A stretch of 38,871 bases of DNA from an uncultured Halomonas sp. (GCF_946887195.1 NZ_CAMPKE010000027.1:1-38871); one strand, 5' to 3'; counted from the first letter of the stretch, positions 1 to 8,317 are shown. The notes: generated from the sequence alone by a model not told the origin. Translations and numbers: made by a program.

Positions 1-212
1 CGTCGATACCCGACACGAGCGATATGGATGAGTCGCGATTGTACCTGTCAGGCGGTGCCAGGCTTGTAAGCCATAGATGACAGGTTTTGTAGGAAATATC
101 GTACATTCACCAGACGCCGACAGAGGCTGCTATCCTCGCGGAACAGGCGGCAGCACGCTTTCAAGGCGGACGATACGGTTTCAAACCAACATCGTTCTCT
201 CGTTGTGCCGCA
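1..212. other. Gene-free left edge
   Basis: No convincing gene is visible between the window edge and the stop codon of the leftmost ABC permease gene. The only short reading frame here has no ribosome binding site and no recognisable product. A small dyad (GGCTT-gt-AAGCC, 61-72) lies here, but it has no T-run on either strand, so I do not call a terminator for the leftward operon. Confidence 0.4.
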
Positions 213-1022
213 TCACTCCGCGCCTGCCTTGCGCGCGATCATGCCGCGTGCCGGGTTATAACCGAGAATGGCCAGTCCCAGCAGTATCACGGTGGTCACC
301 AGCGTGATCAGGGTCGCCGTGAGGTTGAACTGCGCATACAGCGCGAAGCGAATCATCTCGACGGTATACGTGAACGGGTTCAGGGCGGCGATCTGATAGA
401 CCCAGTAGCTTCCCTCGCGAATGCGCCACAAGGGATAGAGCGCCGAGGAGAGGAAGAACATCGGAAAAATCACGAAGTTCATGATGCCGGCGAAATTCTC
501 CAACTGACGCACGAACGTCGATAGCAACAGCCCCAGCGCGCCGACCATGAAGCCGGTGACGATCAGCGCCGGAAGTATCAACAAATAGCCCTGCAATGGG
601 GCCTGGATTCCATAGAGATAAGCGATCAGCAGGAACACATAGACCTGCACGATGGATACCAGCGTGCCGGCCAGCAGCTTGCAGACCAGCAAGAACCAGC
701 GCGGAAAGGGGCTGACCAGCAGCACCCGCATGCTGCCCATTTCCCGATCGTAGACCATCGATAACGAACTCTGCATGCCGTTGAAGAGCTGGATCATGCC
801 CACCAGCCCCGGCACGATGTAGACCTCGTAGAGAATGTAGGTCTGGTAGGGCTCGGTCATGGCCACGCCGAGCGCCATGCGAAAGCCGGCGGCAAACACC
901 AGCAGCCACACCAGCGGGCGTACCAGGGCCGCGATGAAACGGCTGCGCTGATGCACGAAGCGCAGCAGCTCGCGACCGACCACGCCACGCAGACAGTGCG
1001 TATAGGCGATGAAACGACTCAT
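213..1022 (-). CDS. pedC: ABC-2 type permease of the PQQ-alcohol-oxidation system (PedC-like)
   Basis: Membrane subunit (269 aa) of an ABC transporter found beside PQQ-dependent alcohol dehydrogenases, matching the PedC-type alcohol ABC permease family (TIGR03861) as I know it. An N-terminal amphipathic stretch is followed by about six hydrophobic segments, including one near residues 28-45 and a run of them from about 105 to 255, the usual ABC-2 layout. The start is an ATG whose last bases overlap the TGA of the upstream ATPase gene (4-bp ATGA overlap), so a longer in-frame reading to 1211 is rejected. It is the last gene of the leftward operon. ABC-2 permeases usually export, yet the operon carries a periplasmic binding protein, so the direction of transport is open. 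The family assignment is sound; the substrate is inferred. Confidence 0.85.
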   Translation of the reverse strand: MSRFIAYTHCLRGVVGRELLRFVHQRSRFIAALVRPLVWLLVFAAGFRMALGVAMTEPYQTYILYEVYIVPGLVGMIQLFNGMQSSLSMVYDREMGSMRVLLVSPFPRWFLLVCKLLAGTLVSIVQVYVFLLIAYLYGIQAPLQGYLLILPALIVTGFMVGALGLLLSTFVRQLENFAGIMNFVIFPMFFLSSALYPLWRIREGSYWVYQIAALNPFTYTVEMIRFALYAQFNLTATLITLVTTVILLGLAILGYNPARGMIARKAGAE

Positions 1023-1834
1023 GGCGCCTCGGCTCCGCTCAAGCGGTCGAAGGCGTCCCCGATCGAGCCGGTATGGGTCTGCGCGGTGATCTCGGCGATG
1101 TTGCCATCGGCGCGAATGCAGCCGCGATCGAGCACCACCACGCGGTCGTCGGGATACACCTCGTCGATCAGGTGAGTGGCCCACAACACGGCGACATCGC
1201 CATCGGCACACAACCGGTGAACGTGCTCCACCAGCGCGCGACGCGAGGCGATATCGAGCCCTACCGTGGGTTCGTCGAGCAGCAGCAGGCGTGGCCGATG
1301 CAAAAGGCCGCGGGCGATTTCCACGCGCCGACGCTGGCCGCCGGAGAGATGGCGGACACGCGCGGTCAGGCTCTCAATCATGCCGACCCGGCGCAGTTGC
1401 TCCTCGGCGTGGCGCAGGGCCGTGCGGCGGCTCATGCCATGCAGCGCGCCGTGATAGGTCAGGTTCTGCATGACGGTGAGATCGAGATCGAGCGTCGGTT
1501 GCTGAAAGACCACGCCCATGCGGGCCTGGGCCAGCACGGGATGATGACGCAGTGCGTAGCCACCAATACCGATCTCGCCTTCACGATGCTCATAAAGGCG
1601 TGTGATCAGCGAGAAAAGCGTGGTCTTCCCGGCACCGTTGGCACCCAGAAGCACCATGAACTGGCCCTCCTCGAGGCGCAGGGAAATTCCTTGCAGTACC
1701 GCTTTGCCGCTGTAGCCGAAGCTGAGATCGTCGATTTGCAGGGCCGCCGGCAGCGTCGTCTGTCGCTGCCGCGCTGGCGGAGCGGACGACTGCTCGGAAG
1801 CCGCGTTATCGGAAGACGGTATCGGCACGCTCAC
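1019..1834 (-). CDS. pedA1: ABC transporter ATP-binding protein (PedA1-like)
   Basis: Nucleotide-binding subunit, 271 aa, partner of the downstream ABC-2 permease. Walker A GANGAGKTT lies at 64-72, the signature LSGGQ at 163-167, Walker B LLLLDEP at 183-189 and the switch His at 221. The first 30 residues form a Ser/Ala-rich polar lead that the core domain does not need. The apparent start is GTG at 1834, overlapping the TGA of the preceding beta-propeller gene by 4 bp (GTGA); the ribosome binding site is weak, suggesting translational coupling. The family is TIGR03864-like, found with PQQ-dependent dehydrogenases. In P. putida the homologous PedA1A2BC system is needed for growth that depends on rare earth elements; extending that role here is inference. 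Confidence 0.88.
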   Translation of the reverse strand: MSVPIPSSDNAASEQSSAPPARQRQTTLPAALQIDDLSFGYSGKAVLQGISLRLEEGQFMVLLGANGAGKTTLFSLITRLYEHREGEIGIGGYALRHHPVLAQARMGVVFQQPTLDLDLTVMQNLTYHGALHGMSRRTALRHAEEQLRRVGMIESLTARVRHLSGGQRRRVEIARGLLHRPRLLLLDEPTVGLDIASRRALVEHVHRLCADGDVAVLWATHLIDEVYPDDRVVVLDRGCIRADGNIAEITAQTHTGSIGDAFDRLSGAEAP

Positions 1835-2868
1835 GGTTCGACGATCACCCCCCAGGGGAAGCGGCCCACGGGGATCGATTTGATCGCCCTCAGGTCATCG
1901 ACATCGATGACCGTGACGTCACCGCTGACCCCGTTGGTCGTGAACAGCAGGCTCTCGTCGCCGTTCAGCGCCAGGTGCCAGACGCGCTGGCCGACCAGCA
2001 GATAGTCGAGCACTTCATAACTTTGCTGATCGACCACCGCGACACGATTCGACGGGCCGAGCGCCACGAAGGCGTAGCGCCCATCCGAAGTCATTTCAAC
2101 GCCGACCGCCTGTACGGTTTCGCGGGGCACGCCGGGAACGTCGAAACGCAGGGTGTGCTCCACATCGAAGCTATCGCGCATATCGATGATCGACACCGTG
2201 GCGGAGATCTCCGACGAGACCCAGGCCTGTGCGCCGTCATGGGTGAACTCGACATGACGCGGACGCGCGCCCACCAGGCGATGGTAGACGGCTTCCATTT
2301 TGGTGAGATCGACGATGTGCGCCATATTGGAGGTCTCGGTGGTGGCGATCAGCCATTTGCCATCGGGGCCGATCCCCAGCCCTTCGGGCTCGACACCCAC
2401 GGGAATCCGGGTCACCAGGGTGCGTTTTTCGTAATCGATCACCGAGACGATGTTGTCATCTTCGTTGGAAACATAGAAGTAAGGACGATTGGGATCGACC
2501 CGAATGACTTCGGGATCCTCGCCGGCGGGTTGGCTGCGTACCACTTTCAGCGTTTCCAGATCGATCATATCGACCGCTTCGTCGTCACCCACCGCGACCA
2601 GCAGTTCGCTGCCATCGCCACTGAAGGCCATGGAGCGCGGGCGCCGGCCGACATCGATGGTCTCGACGACTTCCAGCGACTCGACATCGATCACCGACAC
2701 CGTGTTGTCCTTCTCGTTGCTGACGAAGACCCGCTCGGCGGATGCCGGCATGGGCAGCGCCAGCAGTGCCGCAAGCGCGGCGCCCAGGGCGATCCAGCGT
2801 AGCGTTACATGGCCTTGGGAGCATGATGCGAGCGGTCCGGGGCGGTGGGGTGGCGTTAGAAGTCGCAT
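1831..2868 (-). CDS. pedA2: Periplasmic YVTN-type beta-propeller protein (PedA2-like)
   Basis: Exported 345-aa protein built of repeated YVTN-like blades of about 42 residues. The pattern VFVSNEKDNTVSVIDVES recurs as YFYVSNEDDNIVSVIDYE and related copies, consistent with a seven-bladed propeller. A signal peptide covers about residues 23-44 with likely cleavage after ASA. The start is supported by AAGGAGGA 6 bp upstream (2875-2882 on the plus strand) and overlaps the end of the binding-protein gene by 13 bp. The matching family is the PQQ-dependent catabolism-associated beta-propeller (TIGR03866). Its biochemical role is unknown; in this operon it may work with the binding protein or the dehydrogenase in the periplasm. 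No PQQ-binding tryptophan-docking repeats are present, so it is not a dehydrogenase. Confidence 0.85.
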   Translation of the reverse strand: MRLLTPPHRPGPLASCSQGHVTLRWIALGAALAALLALPMPASAERVFVSNEKDNTVSVIDVESLEVVETIDVGRRPRSMAFSGDGSELLVAVGDDEAVDMIDLETLKVVRSQPAGEDPEVIRVDPNRPYFYVSNEDDNIVSVIDYEKRTLVTRIPVGVEPEGLGIGPDGKWLIATTETSNMAHIVDLTKMEAVYHRLVGARPRHVEFTHDGAQAWVSSEISATVSIIDMRDSFDVEHTLRFDVPGVPRETVQAVGVEMTSDGRYAFVALGPSNRVAVVDQQSYEVLDYLLVGQRVWHLALNGDESLLFTTNGVSGDVTVIDVDDLRAIKSIPVGRFPWGVIVEP

Positions 2869-4103
2869 GTGGATTCCTCCTTGTCGGCACCCAGCGAATC
2901 CAGCGGCGAGCGTGGGTGCAGGTAGCCATCCTGAGGCGATACCGAGGCGACCATGCGCGGGCCGGTTACCAGAATGGGTTGGCGTAGTTGGTGGTTCCAG
3001 GTGCGATAGCTCACCGGCAATCCCAGGTAGCCCGCCAGCTCGAACTGCTCGCTGAGCATGTAGTCGATGAGCGTGTCGCGCTCGACCGAGTCGGTCCGCG
3101 CGGAGGCTTCACCCAGCGAGCGTATCGCCAGCCAGGCGCCGAAATCGCGCGGCGTCATCCAGCGCCCGGCGTGCTCCTCGAAGCGTCGCTGCAGTTGCAC
3201 CGCGCCCCACGATTCATGGGCGCGATGCCAGGACGTCGCGATCAGCCCCTGCGTGCCGGCGACCGGGCGTGGCAGCCATGTCTGGTAGAGGAAGTATTCG
3301 CCGAAGTAGTCGTTCTCGTCGGCGACGATCAGGATGTCGTACTCGGGAAACGCCTGAACGAACACCGGAATTTCGCGCTGAATGGCATGAAAACCACCCT
3401 CGGCCCGGCGTGACATCGGATCATAAGGCCACATCTTTTCCGCGACGATCCGCTGGCCATAGCGCTCGGCCGAGGCTCGCAGGTTTTCCGCCAGCAGCCG
3501 ATCCTCCTCGGTATTGCCGTAAACGAGCGCCCAGTCCCGCCACTGCTTGTAGCCGAGGAACTGGGCCAGGGCATCGGTCAGCATTCTGCGGCTGGGCGTG
3601 GTGTGGAACAGGTTCGGGTGACAAGCCTCGTTACGCAGCGAATTATCCGGCGCCCGGGTGTTGAAGACGATGCGCTCGCCGAGCGCGGGGTTTTGCATCA
3701 GCGCTTGCAGGGCCGCGCCGGGCAATCCGCTGATGATCCAGTCGGCACCCTGTTCGATGAGGCTGTCCAATCCTTTAGCCACATCATCGGACGTTGCGAC
3801 GACCGACTCGACGAGCACGAAGTGCTGGCCCAGGAACTTCCCGGTCGCGTTGTTATCGCTGATCGCCAGGCGGGCGCCCTGAACGCCCTCGTCGTCGAGC
3901 ACCGGGTCGAGTACCGAGAGTGGCTCCAGATCGGCGGGCCGCTCGATGCCCAGATAACCCAGGGTAATGGTATCGGTGGCTGGCGTCGTTTCCTGCGTTG
4001 CCAAGACCGACCAGCTCAGCAGCGCCAGCGCGCTACCCAGCAGCCACCGCTTCAGGCAGGCATCGATAGGATGCGCGCCGGAGTCGGACGGGAATGTTCT
4101 CAT
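2856..4103 (-). CDS. pedB: Periplasmic substrate-binding protein of the PQQ-associated ABC system (PedB-like)
   Basis: Exported 415-aa protein with a type 1 periplasmic-binding fold, like the branched-chain amino acid receptors. It matches the family of binding proteins linked to PQQ alcohol dehydrogenases (TIGR03863). An N-terminal hydrophobic segment at about 19-36 acts as signal peptide or anchor. Recognisable core segments are ITLGYLGIERP near 46, GADWIISGLPG near 119 and the acidic stretch around DILIVADENDYFGEY. It lies 54 bp after the unrecognised 210-aa gene and overlaps the beta-propeller gene. The ligand is unknown: alcohol, a metal complex or PQQ are all possible. The match to PedB points to rare-earth-related transport by analogy only. 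Confidence 0.83.
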   Translation of the reverse strand: MRTFPSDSGAHPIDACLKRWLLGSALALLSWSVLATQETTPATDTITLGYLGIERPADLEPLSVLDPVLDDEGVQGARLAISDNNATGKFLGQHFVLVESVVATSDDVAKGLDSLIEQGADWIISGLPGAALQALMQNPALGERIVFNTRAPDNSLRNEACHPNLFHTTPSRRMLTDALAQFLGYKQWRDWALVYGNTEEDRLLAENLRASAERYGQRIVAEKMWPYDPMSRRAEGGFHAIQREIPVFVQAFPEYDILIVADENDYFGEYFLYQTWLPRPVAGTQGLIATSWHRAHESWGAVQLQRRFEEHAGRWMTPRDFGAWLAIRSLGEASARTDSVERDTLIDYMLSEQFELAGYLGLPVSYRTWNHQLRQPILVTGPRMVASVSPQDGYLHPRSPLDSLGADKEESTCDF

Positions 4104-4157
4104 TGCCTCGCTCCCACTGGATTGTCGTCATGGTGCCGCCTTGGGCGGTTCGAGCGT

Positions 4158-4790
4158 TCAGCGCGCGGCGTCGATCTCGCGAATCATCCGCGCCAGCCGC
4201 TCCTCGAGTAGGTAGGGCTGCTCGCAGAGTGCCGGCAGGATCTGCTGGCGCATCTCGAACGTGCGCCGCTCCCAGTGCAGCGTCTTGCGCAGATTCGCGA
4301 TCGTTGCCTGATCGGCGTCATTCGTCCGCTTTATCTCCAGTTCATCGATGATGTCGGCTATCCGCTCGAGGCGACTCACCTGCGCGCGCGAGGCGCTGCG
4401 AATGCCCGCGATGGTGCGGCTACGCTCGTCGTTTATCTGTTCGAGCAGGCCCGAGAACAGCAGCGTCAAGCGCCGCTCGTCGGGAGATTCGCGCTCCATG
4501 AAGGCCCGCACGCGCGCCACCGCGTCTTCCACGGTGGTATCGCTCGAAGTAGCGAAGCGCACGACGCTGCCGATCTCGTCGTCGTCCCACCAATCCTGCG
4601 TGAGCGTCTCGGGCGAGGGGCCGGTCCACAGCGTGCCCCAGGCGATTTCGGGAATCAGGCGCTGAACGCAAGGCCAGTCCGGTGGCCCGGTGGCGGCCGG
4701 CTGGGCCTGAACCCGGTCGCTATTGGCGACGGCCAGCAGCAGGGTGAATACCAGGGCGGTGCCGCGCTGGCTAAGGTCGGTGATCGTCAT
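4158..4790 (-). CDS. Unrecognised exported protein, 210 aa, between xoxJ and the Ped-like ABC genes
   Basis: I do not recognise a named family. A hydrophobic segment at 11-21 and a plausible cleavage after VQA (near 29) make it periplasmic. The mature start carries a striking PPDWPCVQR motif (Cys41) followed by IAWGTLWTGPS, then an acidic DWWDDDE patch (66-72). A long charged helical region at about 90-185 could form a coiled coil. A second Cys at 189 could pair with Cys41. The gene starts inside the end of xoxJ (4-bp ATGA overlap) and is followed 54 bp later by the binding-protein gene, so it belongs to the operon. The acidic patch could bind a metal, but that is speculation. Confidence 0.75.
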   Translation of the reverse strand: MTITDLSQRGTALVFTLLLAVANSDRVQAQPAATGPPDWPCVQRLIPEIAWGTLWTGPSPETLTQDWWDDDEIGSVVRFATSSDTTVEDAVARVRAFMERESPDERRLTLLFSGLLEQINDERSRTIAGIRSASRAQVSRLERIADIIDELEIKRTNDADQATIANLRKTLHWERRTFEMRQQILPALCEQPYLLEERLARMIREIDAAR

Positions 4791-5635
4791 GGCTTGGCAT
4801 CCAGCGTGGCGGGGTCGATGAGCTGGCCGTGACTGTCGAGCAGCGGAACCCGGTAGTCGGCAAGAATCGCATTGATGTCATCCTGGCGGCGCTCGATGAA
4901 GTCGTTGATCCAGGCTTGCCACTGCGATTCACCGCGTCGAACGCCCATGGTGATTCGATAATCGAGCCGGGTATCGGCGCTGTCGTCCAGCAAGGGAACG
5001 ACCTTGAGCGCGGGTTGCTGGCGGGCGGCGTAATAGCCGGCCAGCGGGCCCCAGATCACTGCGCCGTCGGTGACACCCGCAGCGATATCCTCCACGGCAT
5101 CCTTGACGGGCGTTCTGACCCGGGTATCGACCTGTAACGGGTAGCCTTGCACGCTGGCGCCAGCGCGGCGCAGCGGAATCATCGGCGGAGTCCCGGCGAT
5201 CACGCCGATCCGCTTGCCCTGTAGCGTGAGATCGTCGAGCGTGGTGGCGGTAATCTCGGAATCGACGGGCAGTACCAGCGCATAGACGGAGCGGTAATAC
5301 GCATTGGTGCCCTGCACGAAATCGTAGCCGGCGGCGACGCCGATCACGACATCACACACGCGCAGGTTCAAGGTGTTGCGCACGAATCCCATGATTTGCG
5401 GTGCCCAGACGTAGCTCAGCGGCTTGCCCAGCTCCTCGGCCATCATCTCGGCGATGCGATTCTCGAAACCCTCACCCTCGCGATTGGTGAAGGGCAGGTT
5501 GTTGGCATCGGCGCAGACACGCAGGTGACCGCGTTCGCTGAGTTCGGGCAAGTCCGCTGCGGCGTCATCGATGCTCGAACCGACGCTCAGCGCGGCGATC
5601 GCGAAAAAGGCAGCCAGACGGCCGGAAATAGGCAT
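4787..5635 (-). CDS. xoxJ: XoxJ/MoxJ-like periplasmic binding-fold protein of the quinoprotein dehydrogenase system
   Basis: Exported 282-aa protein with a type 2 solute-binding fold. After a signal peptide (cleavage near 27) it begins LRVCADANNLPFTN, a hallmark of the MoxJ/XoxJ group, with two cysteines at 41 and 94 (LRVCDVVIG). XoxJ proteins are encoded with xoxF and xoxG and are thought to help activate or mature the dehydrogenase rather than feed a transporter. A strong ribosome binding site GGGAGG precedes the ATG. The gene lies 36 bp after the cytochrome gene and overlaps the next gene by 4 bp. The identity is well supported by sequence and position; the activation role is established only by family studies. 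Confidence 0.87.
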   Translation of the reverse strand: MPISGRLAAFFAIAALSVGSSIDDAAADLPELSERGHLRVCADANNLPFTNREGEGFENRIAEMMAEELGKPLSYVWAPQIMGFVRNTLNLRVCDVVIGVAAGYDFVQGTNAYYRSVYALVLPVDSEITATTLDDLTLQGKRIGVIAGTPPMIPLRRAGASVQGYPLQVDTRVRTPVKDAVEDIAAGVTDGAVIWGPLAGYYAARQQPALKVVPLLDDSADTRLDYRITMGVRRGESQWQAWINDFIERRQDDINAILADYRVPLLDSHGQLIDPATLDAKP

Positions 5636-5671
5636 GTTCGCCTCCCATCGTCAGCTACGAAAAGTTCGGCA

Positions 5672-6145
5672 TCAATCCTTGGCTTCCTTCGGCTGCATTC
5701 CTTCGATGACGTCCGGTCGACCACGCTCGAGCTTGCCCGAGCTGCGTGCCTTCAAGTAGCTGTAAATGTTGCTGATATGGCTGAGCACGTATTCGTCGTC
5801 GGCGAAGGAGGGCATGACTCGCCCGGGACGAATCTGCAGGCCGCCGGCAATGGTTCTGGCGAATTCGGCGAAGCTGCGGCGCTCGGCGGCCCTGACCAGG
5901 CTGGGCGCGAAGGAGGAACCCAGGCCATCGGGGCCATGGCAGGCCTGACAAACGCGAGTGTAGACGATATATCCCTGGTAAGTGTGTGGGTCGACCTTGC
6001 CATTCTCGACGGTGAAATCGCCTGGTTTGGGAGCTTGCTCGGCGGCCCATGCGCCTGATGTCGAAAGACCGCCGACCAGTAGGATGGTAGCCACCGCGCC
6101 GGCGATACGAAGATGACGAGAAGAAGATTGTTGGTTTGGCATCAT
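5672..6145 (-). CDS. xoxG: Periplasmic cytochrome c, XoxG-like electron acceptor
   Basis: Small monohaem c-type cytochrome of 157 aa. A signal peptide ends near GAWA-AE (residue 35). The haem motif CQACH lies at 66-70 in the context CQACHGPDGLGSSFAP, and RVMPSFAD supplies a likely axial Met at 111. A terminal IYSYLKARSSGKL segment resembles the XoxG group. It should take electrons from the dehydrogenase encoded just upstream and pass them towards the terminal oxidase. Two adjacent ATGs (6145 and 6142) are possible starts; AAGGG upstream fits either. The alternative name, a cytochrome c550 of the ExaB/PedF type, fits less well because of the surrounding sequence and the presence of xoxJ. Confidence 0.83.
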   Translation of the reverse strand: MMPNQQSSSRHLRIAGAVATILLVGGLSTSGAWAAEQAPKPGDFTVENGKVDPHTYQGYIVYTRVCQACHGPDGLGSSFAPSLVRAAERRSFAEFARTIAGGLQIRPGRVMPSFADDEYVLSHISNIYSYLKARSSGKLERGRPDVIEGMQPKEAKD

Positions 6146-6180
6146 TTACCCTTATCGATGGCAGGAGTATCACCCATCGA

Positions 6181-6211
6181 TTTCCCGCCGACCTTATCGG
6201 CCGGCGGGAAA
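6181..6211 (-). terminator. Intercistronic hairpin between xoxF and xoxG
   Basis: TTTCCCGCCG is repeated inverted as CGGCGGGAAA around an 11-base centre, giving a GC-rich stem in the transcript just after the dehydrogenase stop codon. No T-run follows on the transcribed strand, so it may be a partial terminator or an mRNA-end stabiliser that raises xoxF over the downstream genes. Confidence 0.55.
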
Positions 6212-6223
6212 CCGGAACCTCGG

Positions 6224-8050
6224 TCAAGCGTCCGGCAGGGCGAATACGGTCAATACGCCACCCAGCTCGGTGTAGTCTTCGAGGGCAGCGAATGCGCTGA
6301 CGGCACCCAATCCATCCTCGGGATTCTCGAGCCCGGCGGCAAGGCCGATGCCGGCCCAGCCACCCACGCCGGAGAGCACCGCAACATACTGCTTACCCTG
6401 GAATTTGAACGTATTGACGTTGCCGATCACGCCGGAGGGTGTCTTGAAACTCCACAACTCTTCGCCGGTATCGATATCGACCGCTTTCACATAGCCTTCG
6501 AGCGTGCCGTAGAAGGCCAGGTCGCCAGCGGTGGTCAGCGCGCCGCTCCATACCGCGAAGCGCTCGTCGATCTCCCAGACCACCTCGCCCTTGACCGGAT
6601 CCCAGGCGATGAAACTGCCCATGCGACCTTCCATGCCACCCTCTTCGACCGGGGCCGGCATCATGGTCAGGGTCGCGCCGACATAGGGCTGGCCCGCCAC
6701 GTAATTGGTTTCGAAGGGCTCATAGTTCATGCAGATCCGGTTGATGCCGGCATACATCAGGCCGGTTTCGGGCGAGTAGGAGCTCGGCTGCATGTTCTTG
6801 GCGCCCATCGCGGTGGGGCAGATATTGGTGGTATTGACATCGACGCCCTGGGTAAAGGTGCTGAACTCGGGATCGACCACCGGGCGCCCGGTTTCCATGT
6901 CGTAATGCGTGGCCCAGTTGGTTTCGGGAGCGAACTTCTCGGCCACCAGCAACTCGCCCGTCTCGCGATCGAGCAGGAAGCCGAAGCCGGTGCGGTCGAT
7001 GATCGCCAAACCCTTGCGTTGCTGACCATCGATCTCGACGTCGATCAACTGGTTCTCGTTGACGCCGTCATAGTCCCACTCGTCGAAGGGCACCTTCTGA
7101 TAGACCCACTTGGCCTCCCCGGTATTGGGATCGCGAGCGAACACGGTAATTGCCCACTTGTTGTCGGCGGGCTCACCGTCGATGGTGCGCTGTTCGGGGT
7201 TCCATGAGCCGGGGTTGCCGGTGCCGTAGTAGATCAGGTCGAGTTCGGGGTCGTAGGTGATCCAGCCCCAGGGAGCGCCACCGCCGCGCTTCCATTCGCC
7301 TTCCGGCCAGGTGGTGACACCGAGGTTGGGCTCGCCAATCGGCTCGCCCATCATCAGCGTGGTTTCGGGATCGATCAGTACCTCCTCGTCCGGGCCGTTG
7401 GAGTAGGCGCGCCACTCCCTTTCGCCGGTATCGATGTTGTAGGCGGTGAGATGGCCGCGTACGCCGAATTCGCCACCGCTGATGCCCATGATCACCTTGT
7501 CGTGCACGACCAGCGGCGACATGGTATTGGACTCGCCCTTGGTGTGATCGCCGTTCTTGGCTTCCCACAACAGCTCGCCGGTCTCGGCATCGAGTGCGAT
7601 CAGCGTATTGTCGGCCTGACCCAGGAACAGCTTGCCTTCGGCATAGGCCAAGCCTCGGTTGACGGTGTCGCAGCACATCACGGGAATGACCCGGAAGTCC
7701 TGATCCGGCTCATAGGTCCAAACGACCCGGCCATCGTCCTCCATGTCGAGGGCGAATACCTGGTTGGGGAAAGGCGTATGGATATAAAGACGGCCATCTC
7801 CTACGTAGAGTGGGCCACCTTCGTGTCCGCGTAGTACGCCGGTGGAAAACTGCCATTGGGCGCGCAGTTCATCGACGTTTTCGCGATTGATCTGATCCAG
7901 CTGGCTGAAACGGTGGCCCTTGTAGTTACCGAGTTGAGTTACCCATAGTTCGGGGTTCTGTTGAAGCTTGAGTTGATCTTCATTGGCTTGAGCCATCGAT
8001 ACGGTCAATAACCCGATGGCCGCGACGGCATAGCGCATCTTATGAAGCAT
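6224..8050 (-). CDS. xoxF: XoxF-type PQQ-dependent methanol/alcohol dehydrogenase, predicted lanthanide-dependent
   Basis: Periplasmic quinoprotein, 608 aa, close to the usual 600 for XoxF. A signal peptide ends after SMAQA (22). Seen in the protein: adjacent cysteines MCCDT (126-127) for the disulfide next to PQQ, metal-ligand candidates Glu194 (GGEFG) and Asn279 (GTGNP), and WDYDG at 325-329 with catalytic Asp326 and a second Asp328. The Asp two positions after the catalytic one is the recognised mark of lanthanide-using enzymes; calcium enzymes have a small residue there. Long stretches (RGLAYAEG, AVLSGVGGWAGIGLAAGL) match XoxF rather than ethanol dehydrogenases. I chose the ATG at 8050, preceded by GGAGA and a clear signal peptide, over an in-frame start at 8134. 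No mxaI gene is nearby. It heads the operon; methanol is the likely but unproven substrate. Confidence 0.9.
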   Translation of the reverse strand: MLHKMRYAVAAIGLLTVSMAQANEDQLKLQQNPELWVTQLGNYKGHRFSQLDQINRENVDELRAQWQFSTGVLRGHEGGPLYVGDGRLYIHTPFPNQVFALDMEDDGRVVWTYEPDQDFRVIPVMCCDTVNRGLAYAEGKLFLGQADNTLIALDAETGELLWEAKNGDHTKGESNTMSPLVVHDKVIMGISGGEFGVRGHLTAYNIDTGEREWRAYSNGPDEEVLIDPETTLMMGEPIGEPNLGVTTWPEGEWKRGGGAPWGWITYDPELDLIYYGTGNPGSWNPEQRTIDGEPADNKWAITVFARDPNTGEAKWVYQKVPFDEWDYDGVNENQLIDVEIDGQQRKGLAIIDRTGFGFLLDRETGELLVAEKFAPETNWATHYDMETGRPVVDPEFSTFTQGVDVNTTNICPTAMGAKNMQPSSYSPETGLMYAGINRICMNYEPFETNYVAGQPYVGATLTMMPAPVEEGGMEGRMGSFIAWDPVKGEVVWEIDERFAVWSGALTTAGDLAFYGTLEGYVKAVDIDTGEELWSFKTPSGVIGNVNTFKFQGKQYVAVLSGVGGWAGIGLAAGLENPEDGLGAVSAFAALEDYTELGGVLTVFALPDA

Positions 8051-8066
8051 TTTCTTATCTCCATTT

Positions 8067-8082
8067 GCACAATAAGATGTGC
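8067..8082 (-). promoter_or_regulatory. Small hairpin in the xoxF leader
   Basis: GCACA-ataaga-TGTGC forms a 5-bp stem in the predicted xoxF mRNA leader, just upstream of the GGAGA ribosome binding site. It is short and could be chance; a role in translation control is only a possibility. Confidence 0.3.
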
Positions 8083-8317
8083 CGGTCCTTGTCCTTTCGG
8101 CGCATCTTTGATTGTTATTCATCTCTGGCCGCACAAGTACTCTTAAGGAGGTTTAGCACAATTTGAAATAGCCGCTGCGTTACCGGATGTGAATTTAGCG
8201 ATGTTGCCGGTCAAAAGACTTTTGCCGTCTGATGCGTAATCCTTGCTGGCGGCGTTTTTCGGCGCCAGGGCTGGGCTGTCGGTGTGTGGGAAGGCGCTTT
8301 GAAGGCACTCGTGGCGT

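Noticed and set aside
1023..1211. N-terminal extension of the ABC-2 permease
   Set aside because: The added part is Arg-rich and overlaps the ATPase gene; the ATGA-coupled start explains the family N-terminus.
1073..2005. Long rightward open frame across the ABC ATPase and beta-propeller genes
   Set aside because: It is antisense to two well-supported genes, lacks a domain and has the composition expected of a high-GC shadow frame.
6113..7207. 364-codon open frame opposite xoxF
   Set aside because: It mirrors the xoxF coding strand, has no ribosome binding site and no recognisable product.
8060..8090. Sigma-54-like GGCAC...TGC pattern on the minus strand near xoxF
   Set aside because: GG-to-GC spacing is wrong and the pattern sits too close to the start codon.
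8051..8134. Longer start for xoxF
   Set aside because: The extra residues come before a complete signal peptide and would spoil export; the ATG at 8050 has a good ribosome site.
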